A stretch of DNA of 64,000 bases, taken from CAYVKM01 sp964452045. GTDB taxonomy: Bacteria; Calditrichota; Calditrichia; RBG-13-44-9. The notes below the pieces were generated by a model, which was given only the letters and a program-made list of their open reading frames with translations, was not told the origin of the DNA and searched no databases. Below, piece by piece: positions 46,198 to 56,216 of the stretch. The stretch covers positions 1-64,000 of the forward strand of contig CAYVKM010000010.1 in assembly GCA_964452045.1 (NCBI GenBank), given 5' to 3'. How positions within the stretch are numbered: position 1 is the first letter of the stretch; the number at the start of each line of letters is the position of its first letter. The position numbers and the translations under genes were made by a program.

Positions 46198-46241
46198 TTT
46201 TTTTAACAGATTAATATCAACCATTGCAGAGGAGAATAAAA

Positions 46242-47120
46242 ATGAAAACCTTAATATCATACAAGAAAAGAAACTTTCTTTATCTAACTACCCTGTTTAT
46301 CGCTTTAATAATTAATGCCTGTTTGATTGATCCACATGACGATAACCATACAAATGTGAGTAACACTCGTTACTCGGCGTACGAAGAGTTCGACTTCAAA
46401 TTCGAAGTGCTTGAGCGGGAATATCTGGACTTATGCGCTATCAGCGGCTCAATTGAAATAACTGGCGTGGCTGATCTGGATTCTGTCCATATCTGGGGAG
46501 AGCGCCGGGTTGAATCGGAAAGTACCAGGGACGCCAGAGCACATCTGGAATTACTGCAGGTTAATATTGAGCAGTATATCGATGGCATAAAAGTAGAAAC
46601 TGAACAGCCGGATCAAACCAACGGCAGGAATTATCTGGTCTATTACCATATTCTTGTTCCGGAAAGTTGGATGGTAAACGTTTATAGTGTCAACGGCGTA
46701 TGTGAGGTCAGTTCAATAGCCAACACTGTGAAGATAAGCAGCACCAATGGTGATTTGATTCTTGAGGACATTTCAGGAGATGTAACAGCAGGATTAACGA
46801 ATGGTAATCTGATCCTGAAGAATTATTATGGTAACATTGTGGGCAGCGTAGTTAATGGCGCTATCACCTGCCATATGACCCTCCCCGATTCGGGATACTG
46901 CAAACTCAGTACAGTAAATGGGCCAATCGCACTTAACATCCCGACCGAAACTTCCGCATACCTGTCCGCCTCAGTTGTAAATGGCGGTATTTCCATCACA
47001 AATCTGGAAATCCAGAATATGGTAACCACACCAAAATCAGTACAGGGCCGCTTAGGCGATGGCAATGGAAATATAGAATTGGGCACAGTAAACGGGGCGA
47101 TTGGCGTCACCGGATATTAA
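46242..47120 (+). CDS. DUF4097-type beta-helix lipoprotein
   Basis: A 292-aa lipoprotein (lipobox INAC, Cys at about 27). The mature region is a right-handed beta-helix of the DUF4097 'putative adhesin' type, with short strands spaced by turns in which Val-Asn-Gly or Thr-Asn-Gly recurs (STNGDL, LTNGNL, VVNGAI, TVNGPI, VVNGGI). Such proteins are common in FCB bacteria; their function is unknown. The ATG with AGGAGA upstream is preferred to a TTG six codons earlier. It is the last gene of the envelope cluster, ahead of a terminator. Confidence 0.72.
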   Translation: MKTLISYKKRNFLYLTTLFIALIINACLIDPHDDNHTNVSNTRYSAYEEFDFKFEVLEREYLDLCAISGSIEITGVADLDSVHIWGERRVESESTRDARAHLELLQVNIEQYIDGIKVETEQPDQTNGRNYLVYYHILVPESWMVNVYSVNGVCEVSSIANTVKISSTNGDLILEDISGDVTAGLTNGNLILKNYYGNIVGSVVNGAITCHMTLPDSGYCKLSTVNGPIALNIPTETSAYLSASVVNGGISITNLEIQNMVTTPKSVQGRLGDGNGNIELGTVNGAIGVTGY

Positions 47121-47163
47121 AAATCAAAAACCTAAGTGCAGCTAGATTAAGCATATACTATAG

Positions 47164-47199
47164 AAGGAGTGGTTCTCAATCAAATGCCACTCCTTTTTT
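47164..47199 (+). terminator. rho-independent terminator of the envelope cluster
   Basis: AAGGAGTGG and CCACTCCTT form a 9-bp stem with a 14-nt loop and run into Ts, 43 nt after the DUF4097 gene. Confidence 0.88.
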
Positions 47200-47267
47200 A
47201 TTCTATACAATTTAAGTATATCACAGCGATCAATATTTTTTAGTAAACACATTGGTATTATCCTCTT

Positions 47268-47490
47268 CCCCCTTAATAAAGGGGGTCAGGTGTCATCATT
47301 TTTTGGTTCTGTTTATTTCAAATTAGATGATTCAAATACCAATCATATATACACTGTTTTCATATTTCTCTCCAGATCCGATATTGCAAATATTAAAATT
47401 GTAACACAATACTTCGAATCCTCTTTTTCAATTTATATCAATTACAAAAAGAATAACACAACCCCCTTTATCCCCCTTTCGAAGGGGGAT
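47268..47490. repeat. MITE-like element bounded by palindromic ends
   Basis: The 498-nt gap 47121-47618 holds the terminator above and this element. Its left end is a palindrome, CCCCCTT/AAGGGGG (47268-47285). The right end is a 9-bp palindrome, ATCCCCCTT/AAGGGGGAT (47470-47490), preceded by another CCCCCTTT. In between lie about 185 nt of A+T-rich, non-coding sequence. The C5TT...AAG5 pattern is known from dispersed repeats in many bacteria. A 68-codon frame crossing it ends in the sequence typical of translated copies of such repeats. Confidence 0.6.
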
Positions 47491-47618
47491 TTTTAAAATA
47501 AGCTGGTATAAATCTTATTATGAGGAGTGGGTTTAATTCAATATAGGGAAATTTGAAATGAACCTTACGATTGAGATGGGCGGATGTCAGAAATTAAAAT
47601 ATATAATTCCCATCAAAT

Positions 47619-48524
47619 TCAACGGATAATCCTGGTTTGTATCCGGGTAACCCGCAAAATACTGAGGAAAAGTATTGCCACACCTATCCACTGAACACTG
47701 TTCAAAATATTACCCCGGATAACATACTCCAGAATAACAGCGGTCAGGGGGAAAGCCAATTCGCAAATAGTGGCAACGGAAGCAGTAATACTTTTCAAGC
47801 CATAATAGTAGAGAAATATGGCCGTTCCACCGGTTGAGAAAGCAATGAGGAGAAATATGAAAACCTGGGTTCTGGTTATCTGGGAAACCTGCAGAATGAT
47901 ACCGGAAGAGGAAACGATGATCAACATGATAATAGTCGTCATCAGAAAGCGCAAATAGGTCCCCATCTGATAATCCACATTCTTCAGGCCTCGTTTGCTG
48001 AAAACCGTAGAAGCGCCGAAACTGATTGAGGCAATCAGGGCAAACAAAGCTGCAATTGCTGTTTTATTGCCGGTGCTTAATAGTGGCAGATTCAAACCAA
48101 AGGTCATCAGATAGGCACCGAACAGAGCGACACCAGCCCAGAGAAAAAAAATCCGGGGTAAACGCTCTTTCAGAAGCAGAGCGGCCAGAATCAAGGCAAA
48201 AACAGGTTGCAGCTTTTGGATCAGAATCACAATCGACAAATTTACAAAATTGACATAAAATAAGGCCCGGGTGATGGCCATGGTTCCTATAGCACCGCCA
48301 AACAGCGCAATGCCAAGAAAAGCCAGCCAGTCTTTCGGTTTAAGGGATTTTAGTTCAGGAATTTTTTTAAAAAAGTATGGGGACAGCAGGACAGCCACAA
48401 TCCCGCTTTCAATGAAGACCACAAGTGGCACAGGAAGACTATAAAGAGCCGGACGAAGAATGATGCCATCCACACCCCATAAGCTGGCAGCAACAATCAC
48501 AAAAAACGGGGCCAAGCGATTCAT
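47619..48524 (-). CDS. EamA-family (DMT) membrane transporter
   Basis: A 301-aa inner-membrane protein with ten predicted helices in two EamA repeats (about 1-140 and 150-290). It carries the typical start APFFVIVAASLWGVDGIILRP and the second-half FLLIAFSTGGTAIFLYYYGLK. Drug/metabolite transporters of this family export amino acids or other metabolites, and the substrate cannot be predicted here. It lies 45 nt downstream of miaB on the same strand and may be read from the mtaB-miaB transcript. Confidence 0.88.
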   Translation of the reverse strand: MNRLAPFFVIVAASLWGVDGIILRPALYSLPVPLVVFIESGIVAVLLSPYFFKKIPELKSLKPKDWLAFLGIALFGGAIGTMAITRALFYVNFVNLSIVILIQKLQPVFALILAALLLKERLPRIFFLWAGVALFGAYLMTFGLNLPLLSTGNKTAIAALFALIASISFGASTVFSKRGLKNVDYQMGTYLRFLMTTIIMLIIVSSSGIILQVSQITRTQVFIFLLIAFSTGGTAIFLYYYGLKSITASVATICELAFPLTAVILEYVIRGNILNSVQWIGVAILFLSILRVTRIQTRIIR

Positions 48525-48569
48525 AAGATATCATCAAAATTTGAACTGGTGATTAAAAAACAGGAATTT

Positions 48570-49886
48570 TTAAAAATCCTCAATTACCAACCCTTTCAAT
48601 ACATTGGCGGTGGCATCGGTAATCTTTACTCTCACATAATCCCCTTTGTGGTATTCCCCGGCGGGAAAAATAACCAGCTTGTTTCCATCATTACGGCCCT
48701 GAAAATCATGAGGAGACCTGCGAGTATTTTCTTCTTCGATGAGAATATCCTGAAGGTCCCCGATATGGGAAGAGTTTTTCTTAAGGGATATCTGGTTTTG
48801 TAAAACATTAAGCCGGATGATTCGGGACTTCTTCTTTTCCTCAGGAACATCATCGGTATATTTTCTGGCAGCTATGGTTCCCGGACGTTCTGAATATTTA
48901 AAAATAAAGGCAGAATCGAATTCCACGGATTTTAGAACCTGATAGGTATCTTCAAATTCCTGATCCGTTTCAGTGGCGAATCCAACAATGACATCAGTGG
49001 TCAGGATAATATCTGGATAATGATTCCGGATGTCATCCACCAGCGCTAAAAATTCTTCCCGGGTGTAGGTGCGATTCATGATATCCAAAATACGGGTATT
49101 TCCGGCTTGCATTGGCAGGTGGATGTGTTTACAAACTTTTGGATTTTCAGCGACCACATGCAGGAGTGAATGAGGAAAATCTTTCGGATGAGGAGACATG
49201 AACCGGATACGCTCAATGCCATTTACCCGGCTCACTTTTTCCAGTAAGTAGGCAAAATCTTTACCCTGATAATTATATGAATTAACATTTTGCCCAAGTA
49301 ATGTTACCTGCTTAAATCCCTCATCCACCAACCTCTTAACTTCATCCACGATATTTTCCGGGGAACGACTCCTCTCCCGTCCACGGGTATAGGGCACCAC
49401 ACAAAAAGTACAAAAATTGTTGCAACCCCGCATCACCGCAATCCAGGCATTTACTCCCCCAATCCTTTTGGGATAAACATCTGAGTAATCCTCAAATTCC
49501 GATAAAGTTACATCGTAAGCGTTCCTTCCGGTTTTCTCAACTTCCTCTATTAATCCGGGCAACCGTTTATAGCTGTCCGGTCCAACCACGAAATCGAGCT
49601 TCAGATGATGATCTTCCAGCAACGATTTCCGGAAGTTGGTAGCCATACACCCCAGAACACCGATCAGAACCGCTTTGCCATTACTATTTTGCCGGATGGT
49701 ATGAATCCGGTTGTACACCTTGCGATTGGCATTTTCCCGCACTGAACAGGTATTGAGCATAACCACATCGGCGTCCGATTCTTTTTCCACAAAACCGTAA
49801 TTCGCTTCAGACAACACCGCTCTGACCAACTCGGTATCGTATTCATTCATCTGACAGCCATATGTCTCTATATAAACTCTTTTCAT
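48570..49886 (-). CDS. miaB: tRNA-2-methylthio-N6-dimethylallyladenosine synthase MiaB
   Basis: A 438-aa radical SAM methylthiotransferase that adds a methylthio group to i6A37 of tRNAs reading U-initial codons. The UPF0004 domain has its three cysteines (ETYGCQMNEYD, NTCSVRENA, GCMATN). The radical SAM triad is CNNFCTFC, followed by PYTRGRERSR, and a C-terminal TRAM domain (about 370-438) closes it. The N-terminal YGCQMNEYDTE distinguishes MiaB from MtaB. It lies 101 nt after mtaB, so the two related enzymes are neighbours. Confidence 0.96.
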   Translation of the reverse strand: MKRVYIETYGCQMNEYDTELVRAVLSEANYGFVEKESDADVVMLNTCSVRENANRKVYNRIHTIRQNSNGKAVLIGVLGCMATNFRKSLLEDHHLKLDFVVGPDSYKRLPGLIEEVEKTGRNAYDVTLSEFEDYSDVYPKRIGGVNAWIAVMRGCNNFCTFCVVPYTRGRERSRSPENIVDEVKRLVDEGFKQVTLLGQNVNSYNYQGKDFAYLLEKVSRVNGIERIRFMSPHPKDFPHSLLHVVAENPKVCKHIHLPMQAGNTRILDIMNRTYTREEFLALVDDIRNHYPDIILTTDVIVGFATETDQEFEDTYQVLKSVEFDSAFIFKYSERPGTIAARKYTDDVPEEKKKSRIIRLNVLQNQISLKKNSSHIGDLQDILIEEENTRRSPHDFQGRNDGNKLVIFPAGEYHKGDYVRVKITDATANVLKGLVIEDF

Positions 49887-49987
49887 TTTATCTAAATTAT
49901 CTTTAATTCATCGAAATTAAGTTTTCAACTGCATGGTACATTAAAAGTTTTCAGAGAAGACTTTAATCCATCAGAAATAACCACACA

Positions 49988-51274
49988 TTAAAGCAACTTC
50001 CCGATAATAGTGTTCTTTTCATTCGATTCCAATTGAACGGGTAATATCTGGTTTTGCAGGTCGTTTTCTGATTTCACTTTAACCCGAACATAGGTATCGG
50101 TTAATCCCGTCCAGTATCCCCTCTTGAGCTGTTCAAAAAGTACTGTCTGAATGGTACCGAGTTGTCTTTGCAGATAGACCCGTCTTTTCCGGTCACTCAA
50201 TTCCCGTAATCGCCTGCTGCGCTGTTCAATGATCTCCGGAGACACCTTGGCTTCCAATTTTCTGCTTTTTGCCCAGGGTCTTTCCGAATAACTAAAAACA
50301 TGGAAATAGGCCAGATTAGCATTCAACAGATACTGGAAGGTCTGCTCAAAATGAGCGTCAGACTCGCCAGGAAATCCCACAATCACGTCTGTACCCAGGC
50401 AAATACCGGGAACCCGGTGCTGAACCTGGTTGATAAACTCATCAAATTCCCGGACTGTATAACGGCGATTCATCTTTTGTAATATTTCATCGCTGCCACT
50501 TTGCAAAGGAATGTGCAAATAGCGGCATAATTTCGAATCCTGGCTCATCAGCTGAAGAAGTTCGGTGGGAATCGTGGTTGGTTCTATGGAAGAGATACGC
50601 AAACGATCCAACCCTTCCAGATTCACCAATCCCTGTATCACCTCCATAATCGACTTATCCTGATAACGGTATGTTCCCACATTTATACCGGTAAGGACAA
50701 TCTCCCGGTGTCCGGCTTCAGTCAGCTGTTTTGCTTCCCGGAAAATATCTCCATATTCCCGGCTTCGGGTACGGCCCCGGGCATAGGGTATAACACAGAA
50801 CGAACAGAAAAAATCGCAGCCATCCTGGATCTTCAGATTAGCCCGGGTATGCTGCCGGTCAATACCTGCCGCAGGCATGGTAAAACTCCGGCGCGATATA
50901 ACCGGGGTAATGACTTCCGGATGAGAGACGTTCCTTTTGGCTTTAAGAATACCGGCAAAATCCATTTTTTTAGCATTTCCAACCACCCACTGGACATTGG
51001 GTAATTCCAGCAATTTTTCCCGCTGGATCTGCGCCTGACAGCCAACCAGGGCAATTTTTGCTCCGGGAGAATTCCGGTTTATTTTATTGACCACCTTGCG
51101 GGTATCGGCATCTCCGTTCTGGGTAACCGTGCAGGTATTCACCACCACCACTTCCGCATCCTTGTTAAACGGGACCACCCGAAAGCCCTGCTGTTCAAAA
51201 CTTTTCTGCAGGATAGCGGTTTCTGCCTGGTTTAACCTGCATCCCAAAGTATAAAATGATACGCGATCCGACAT
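49988..51274 (-). CDS. mtaB: tRNA t6A37 methylthiotransferase MtaB
   Basis: A 428-aa radical SAM enzyme that makes ms2t6A at position 37 of tRNAs reading ANN codons. It has the MtaB-type start VSFYTLGCRLNQAET, NTCTVTQNGDADTRK and GCQAQI (cluster cysteines). The radical SAM motif CDFFCSFC precedes PYARGRTRSR, and a TRAM domain lies at the C-terminus. TLGCRLN and the ADTRK motif separate it from MiaB and RimO. It begins the mtaB-miaB-EamA run. Confidence 0.95.
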   Translation of the reverse strand: MSDRVSFYTLGCRLNQAETAILQKSFEQQGFRVVPFNKDAEVVVVNTCTVTQNGDADTRKVVNKINRNSPGAKIALVGCQAQIQREKLLELPNVQWVVGNAKKMDFAGILKAKRNVSHPEVITPVISRRSFTMPAAGIDRQHTRANLKIQDGCDFFCSFCVIPYARGRTRSREYGDIFREAKQLTEAGHREIVLTGINVGTYRYQDKSIMEVIQGLVNLEGLDRLRISSIEPTTIPTELLQLMSQDSKLCRYLHIPLQSGSDEILQKMNRRYTVREFDEFINQVQHRVPGICLGTDVIVGFPGESDAHFEQTFQYLLNANLAYFHVFSYSERPWAKSRKLEAKVSPEIIEQRSRRLRELSDRKRRVYLQRQLGTIQTVLFEQLKRGYWTGLTDTYVRVKVKSENDLQNQILPVQLESNEKNTIIGKLL

Positions 51275-51410
51275 CAGGTTTTTATTTCCTTTTTAATTGG
51301 GCAGGAATATAAAAAAAACTTTATGGCAATTCAAATATCGAATTATATGAACAGATGAAATTTCTTGAGTTACCTTGATAAATTTCAAAATCAGCTGAAA
51401 TTATTCACGC

Positions 51411-51439
51411 TTGACATCTTTCGGGAAGGTAGGTTAATT
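51411..51439 (+). promoter_or_regulatory. possible sigma-70-type promoter for pncB
   Basis: TTGACA (51411-51416) lies 17 nt before TTAATT (51434-51439), about 50 nt upstream of the pncB ATG. The -10 box matches only three of six positions, so this is tentative. Confidence 0.35.
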
Positions 51440-51464
51440 TATTGGAAAACCCGAAAGCACTCCG

Positions 51465-52847
51465 ATGAACCCTCCCCTACTTGAACCGCTTTACAATCAA
51501 TCCCTGGTTATCGACTTATACGAACTGACCATGTCTGCCGGGTATTTTTCCAATAATTACAATCATTATTCAACCTTTGAACTGTTTATCCGGGAAATGC
51601 CCCGAAACCGGTCGTATCTGGTAAATGCCGGTCTGGACCAGGCCATTGAATATCTGATGAATTTGAAATTCAGTTCCAGTGATATTGATTATCTACGAAG
51701 CTTAAAAGTATTTCAGCAGGTGAATGTAAAGTTCTGGGAATATCTGGAAAACTTCAAATTTTCCGGAGATGTCTGGGCTATACCGGAGGGGCAGATTATT
51801 TTTCCGGGAGAGCCGCTACTGCGGGTTTCTGCACCAATCATCGAAGCCCAAATTGTGGAAACCTTCCTCCTGGCATCCTATAACTTTCAAACACTTATTG
51901 CCAGCAAAGCAGCACGGGTGGTGCAGGCGGCACAACTGGATGGTAAAAAGCGTGGGGTCATGGAATTCGGATCGCGCCGGGCGCACGGTCCGCAGGCCAG
52001 CGTTCTGGCAGCACGGGCCAGTTATATTGCCGGCTGCATTGGTACTTCGAATGTGCTGGCCGGCCAGCGCTTCAAAATACCAGTTTTTGGAACCGCGGCA
52101 CACAGCTGGACCATGGCTTTCCCCAGCGAAATTGAAGCGTTCAAATCCTATTACAAGGTTTTTCCGGAAAGTACTATCCTTTTGATCGATACTTACAATA
52201 TCGAGAATGGTGCCCGGAATGCGGTGAAAACCGGCAGTGGCATTAGAGGCGTGAGAATTGATAGCGGAGATCTGGCGGTAGAAAGCCGGAAGGTGAGGAA
52301 AATTCTGGATGATGCCGGCATGAAAGACGTGACGATTGTGGTAAGTGGAGATTTAAATGAAGGCAAAATAAGAAAGCTGGTAGAAGCCGGAGCACCGATC
52401 GATAGTTTTGGGGTTGGTACCCAGCTGGCCACCTCGGAAGATGCGCCTTCGCTGGGCGGCATTTACAAATTGGTAGAACAGGAGATCGATGGCAAAATAC
52501 GTTACCGGGCAAAATTCAGCATAAATAAAGCTACCTATCCGGGAAAGAAACAGGTATACCGGCTGCTGGACGGCTCGGGTAAATTTATCAAAGATATCAT
52601 CGGTTTGAAAAATGATCAGATCTCTGAAAAACACATCGAACTTCTGGTACCGATATTCCAAAAAGGCAAGCTGATCTATAACTCTCCGTCTATGGAAAAG
52701 ATCAGAAATTACTTTCAGGATAATTTTAAATCTCTGGACCGGAAATATACTTCCTTCGACCAGCCGCAAATTTATCCAGTTACTTACAGTCCAAATCTTA
52801 CAGCGTTGTTTAATAACCTGAAAGAAGAATCGAACCATCATCGGTAA
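51465..52847 (+). CDS. pncB: nicotinate phosphoribosyltransferase
   Basis: A 460-aa cytosolic enzyme of NAD salvage that joins nicotinate to PRPP, with ATP hydrolysis, to give nicotinate mononucleotide. Family blocks include DLYELTMSAGYF near the N-terminus, EFGSRRAHGPQAS with the phosphorylatable His, GTAAHSWTMAF and IRIDSGDL. The C-terminal extension places it among the bacterial type 1/2 forms. No de novo NAD genes are nearby. It is a single gene, and uvrA follows 157 nt later. Confidence 0.93.
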   Translation: MNPPLLEPLYNQSLVIDLYELTMSAGYFSNNYNHYSTFELFIREMPRNRSYLVNAGLDQAIEYLMNLKFSSSDIDYLRSLKVFQQVNVKFWEYLENFKFSGDVWAIPEGQIIFPGEPLLRVSAPIIEAQIVETFLLASYNFQTLIASKAARVVQAAQLDGKKRGVMEFGSRRAHGPQASVLAARASYIAGCIGTSNVLAGQRFKIPVFGTAAHSWTMAFPSEIEAFKSYYKVFPESTILLIDTYNIENGARNAVKTGSGIRGVRIDSGDLAVESRKVRKILDDAGMKDVTIVVSGDLNEGKIRKLVEAGAPIDSFGVGTQLATSEDAPSLGGIYKLVEQEIDGKIRYRAKFSINKATYPGKKQVYRLLDGSGKFIKDIIGLKNDQISEKHIELLVPIFQKGKLIYNSPSMEKIRNYFQDNFKSLDRKYTSFDQPQIYPVTYSPNLTALFNNLKEESNHHR

Positions 52848-53004
52848 TATATCCTTCCCGGATCAAAATACCTGAAACCCCTGTAAATTTGCAGCGTTAC
52901 AGCTTAGAACTTTTACCGGATCGCAGTTAATATCAGTTGCTTTTCAGTTAATATTGATTATCTTTAATCCCGTTTTTTTGGACAAAAGAAAAACTTTTTA
53001 TTGC

Positions 53005-55884
53005 ATGGAAATGGTCAAAAAAGCTTTCATAAATATTCGCGGTGCCAGGGAGCATAACCTCAGGAATATCGATCTGCAGATTCCCCGGGATAAGTTGGTG
53101 GTCGTCACCGGGTTATCCGGTTCGGGAAAATCGAGCTTGGCATTTGACACCATTTATGCGGAGGGCCAGCGGCGCTATGTGGAAAGCCTGAGCGCCTACG
53201 CCCGGCAATTTTTAGGTTTAATGGAAAAACCGGATGTAGATTATATCGATGGTTTGTCCCCGGCGATCTCTATTGAACAAAAGACTACCCACAAAAATCC
53301 TCGCTCAACCGTCGCCACAGTTACCGAAATCTATGATTATATGCGCCTGTTGTTTGCCCGAATCGGACACCCGCACTGTTACAATTGCGGCCAGCCTATT
53401 GAAAGACAAACTCCGCAACAAATTGTCGACGCGATCCTCTCTATGCCCGAAGGAACCCGCATCCAGATTCTTTCGCCGGTGGTGCGGGGGAGAAAGGGTG
53501 AATACCGGGACCTGATCCAGGAGTTTAGGCGGGAAGGATTTATCCGGGCACGGGTGGATGGGAAACTGGTAGAATTGGACCAGGACCTTAAACTTCAAAA
53601 GACCGTAAAGCACAACATCGAGGTGGTGGTAGACCGGCTGAAAATCCGACCGGATATCCGCCAACGGTTGGCTGAATCGATCGAAGTTTCCCTGAAAATG
53701 GGAAGCGGGCTGGTGATCATCGAAAATGTGGATAACGCAACCGAACAGCTTTTCAGCGAACAGTTTGCCTGTATGAATTGTGGCATCAGTTACGAGGAAA
53801 TCGAACCTCGCATGTTCTCGTTTAATAGTCCCTATGGCGCCTGCCCCACCTGTGACGGATTAGGAACCAAACTGGAAATCGATCCGAGGCTGATCGTTCC
53901 AAATCCGAATCTTTCCATCGATGCCGGGGCAATTGTTCCAATTGGTGAGAAGCGGAACAGCTGGTATTTTGAAATGATCGAGGCCCTGAGCCGGCAATAC
54001 AACTTTAACCTGGCCGAACCCTGGAAAGATCTACCGGAGAAAATCCAGCAACTGATCCTCTTCGGGACCACTGAAAAAGTGAAGTTTATTTTCTCCCGGG
54101 AAGAATCCCATTTTGAGTTTACCTCCAAATATGAAGGCGTGATCAACAATTTATACCGGCGCTACAAACAGACTGCTTCCCAATCCATCCGGGACTGGAT
54201 CGAGGGATTCATGAATCAAATTCCCTGTCCGGATTGTCAGGGAACCCGATTGCGCAAAGAATCGCTGGGGGTGAAAATAAACGACCTTCATATCGCAAAG
54301 GTGGCTGCAAAAAACATCAAAGATGCTATCCATTTTTACGATGGGCTAAAACTTAGTGCCAAAGAAGAGATTATTGCTCAGCAGATTTTAAAAGAAATCC
54401 AGGCACGGTTGAAATTTTTACAGGATGTAGGTCTGGAATATTTAACCCTGGACAGAACCGCCGGCACATTGTCCGGAGGTGAAGCCCAACGGATTCGCCT
54501 CGCCACCCAGATCGGTTCCCAGCTGGTGGGTGTGCTGTACATTCTGGATGAACCATCCATCGGACTACATCAGCGCGATAACCGGCGCCTAATCAATACC
54601 CTGCTCCGACTTCGGGATCTTGGAAATACCGTTCTGGTGGTAGAACACGACCGGGAAACTATTGAAAGTGCCGATTATGTGATCGACCTTGGTCCGGGTG
54701 CCGGAAAGCATGGCGGCGACGTGGTGGCCACTGGCGCTCCATCTGAAATAAAAGCAGATAGTAAAAGTCTGACCGGTTTATATCTCAGTTATCAGAAGTA
54801 CATTCCTATTCCGACGAAGCGACGGAACGGAAATGGCGATCACTTGCTGCTGAAGGGAGCCACCGGGAATAATCTGAAACACATCGATGTTAAATTTCCC
54901 CTGGGAAAATTCATCTGCGTCACCGGCGTATCCGGTTCGGGTAAAAGTACTCTGGTGAATGAAACGCTCTACCCGGTATTATCCCGCCATTTTTATAACA
55001 GCAAGATGATTCCCCTGCCTTATGAGGAAATTGAAGGGCTGGAGAAAATTGATAAAGTCATTGCCATCGATCAAAGTCCCATTGGCCGAACACCACGCTC
55101 CAATCCGGCAACCTATACCGGACTGTTTACCCTGATCCGCGATCTGTTCGCCCAATTACCGGAATCCAAAATCCGCGGATACCGGCCGGGGCGTTTCTCC
55201 TTTAACGTGAAGGGAGGCCGGTGTGATGCCTGTGAGGGCGACGGGGTGAAAAAGATTGAGATGCACTTCCTGCCGGATGTCTATGTAACCTGCGAAGTCT
55301 GTAAAGGGAAACGCTATAATCGGGAGACCCTGGAAATCCATTACCGGGGAAAATCCATTGCCGATGTGCTGGATATGACCGTAAGCGATGCCCTGGAATT
55401 TTTTGAAAAGATACCTTCCATCCGAAGAAAGCTGGAGACATTAAATGACGTGGGTTTGGGATATATTCATCTGGGACAACCGGCGACAACCCTCAGCGGA
55501 GGTGAGGCGCAACGGGTAAAACTCAGTACCGAATTAAGCCGGGTAAGCACCGGGAAGACTGTTTATATCCTGGATGAACCCACTACCGGATTGCATTTTG
55601 CCGACATCAGCATGTTGCTGAATGTGCTGAACAAGCTCACCGAAAAAGGAAATACCGTTATCGTTATTGAACATAACATGGATGTGATAAAAACAGCGGA
55701 CTGGATTATCGATCTGGGTCCGGAGGGTGGCGACGAGGGAGGACAGATTATCAGCGAAGGAACGCCTGAGCAAATTTCCCGGCAGCCGGAATCACATACC
55801 GGGATTTATCTTAACAGGGAGCTGGAGAGTTGGAGAAGCCATATCCTGGATTCAAAGGAACAAGAGAAAGTTCTTCAGCCGTAG
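53005..55884 (+). CDS. uvrA: excinuclease ABC subunit A (UvrA)
   Basis: A 959-aa DNA-damage sensor ATPase of nucleotide-excision repair, forming UvrA2-UvrB complexes. Both ABC modules are complete. Walker A boxes [12 protein letters not shown] (N) and [12 protein letters not shown] (C) are present, signatures [12 protein letters not shown] and [12 protein letters not shown] occur, and the LDEPSIGLH and LDEPTTGLH Walker B/D loops are intact. Zinc-binding CYNCGQ, CMNC-type and CDACEG...CEVC pairs are present. The start chosen, [18 protein letters not shown], fits the family; a frame from 52954 adds 17 residues without similarity. Confidence 0.97.
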   Translation: MEMVKKAFINIRGAREHNLRNIDLQIPRDKLVVVTGLSGSGKSSLAFDTIYAEGQRRYVESLSAYARQFLGLMEKPDVDYIDGLSPAISIEQKTTHKNPRSTVATVTEIYDYMRLLFARIGHPHCYNCGQPIERQTPQQIVDAILSMPEGTRIQILSPVVRGRKGEYRDLIQEFRREGFIRARVDGKLVELDQDLKLQKTVKHNIEVVVDRLKIRPDIRQRLAESIEVSLKMGSGLVIIENVDNATEQLFSEQFACMNCGISYEEIEPRMFSFNSPYGACPTCDGLGTKLEIDPRLIVPNPNLSIDAGAIVPIGEKRNSWYFEMIEALSRQYNFNLAEPWKDLPEKIQQLILFGTTEKVKFIFSREESHFEFTSKYEGVINNLYRRYKQTASQSIRDWIEGFMNQIPCPDCQGTRLRKESLGVKINDLHIAKVAAKNIKDAIHFYDGLKLSAKEEIIAQQILKEIQARLKFLQDVGLEYLTLDRTAGTLSGGEAQRIRLATQIGSQLVGVLYILDEPSIGLHQRDNRRLINTLLRLRDLGNTVLVVEHDRETIESADYVIDLGPGAGKHGGDVVATGAPSEIKADSKSLTGLYLSYQKYIPIPTKRRNGNGDHLLLKGATGNNLKHIDVKFPLGKFICVTGVSGSGKSTLVNETLYPVLSRHFYNSKMIPLPYEEIEGLEKIDKVIAIDQSPIGRTPRSNPATYTGLFTLIRDLFAQLPESKIRGYRPGRFSFNVKGGRCDACEGDGVKKIEMHFLPDVYVTCEVCKGKRYNRETLEIHYRGKSIADVLDMTVSDALEFFEKIPSIRRKLETLNDVGLGYIHLGQPATTLSGGEAQRVKLSTELSRVSTGKTVYILDEPTTGLHFADISMLLNVLNKLTEKGNTVIVIEHNMDVIKTADWIIDLGPEGGDEGGQIISEGTPEQISRQPESHTGIYLNRELESWRSHILDSKEQEKVLQP

Positions 55885-56216
55885 TCTCCATAAATATAAA
55901 ACACCTAAGAGGATTTCATCCGACGGCATAACCAGGGCAATCCCGTCAGTGATGAAAGGTTTATAGCAAATTCGGTATTACCTATCCCCTGGAAAATCCG
56001 ACAGAGGTGAGATATTTAAAACATTGCAAAATTCCCAGAGCCACAATAAACCCACATCCTGGGGTAACCTAATCACCAATCAAAATAAATTCCTGTTAAA
56101 AACAGAGTTTCGTAATTCCATTGCAATGCATCCACCCGGTCTCTAAATTTTATTGGTATTATTGACAAACAACTTTATGAGAACCTGAAAAATATCCACA
56201 CCGGAATCAATGAAAA
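55885..56216. other. intergenic region after uvrA
   Basis: About 330 nt without a gene. An imperfect hairpin (TTTCATC at 55914-55920 pairing with GATGAAA at 55951-55957, with an inner GACGG/CCGTC) may end the uvrA transcript, but no T run follows. TTGACA at 56162 has no good -10 partner. Confidence 0.4.

Noticed and set aside
47290..47496. 68-codon ORF ending in PLSKGDF
   Set aside because: It runs through a palindromic repeat, lacks a ribosome-binding site, and its ending is typical of translated dispersed repeats, not a real protein.
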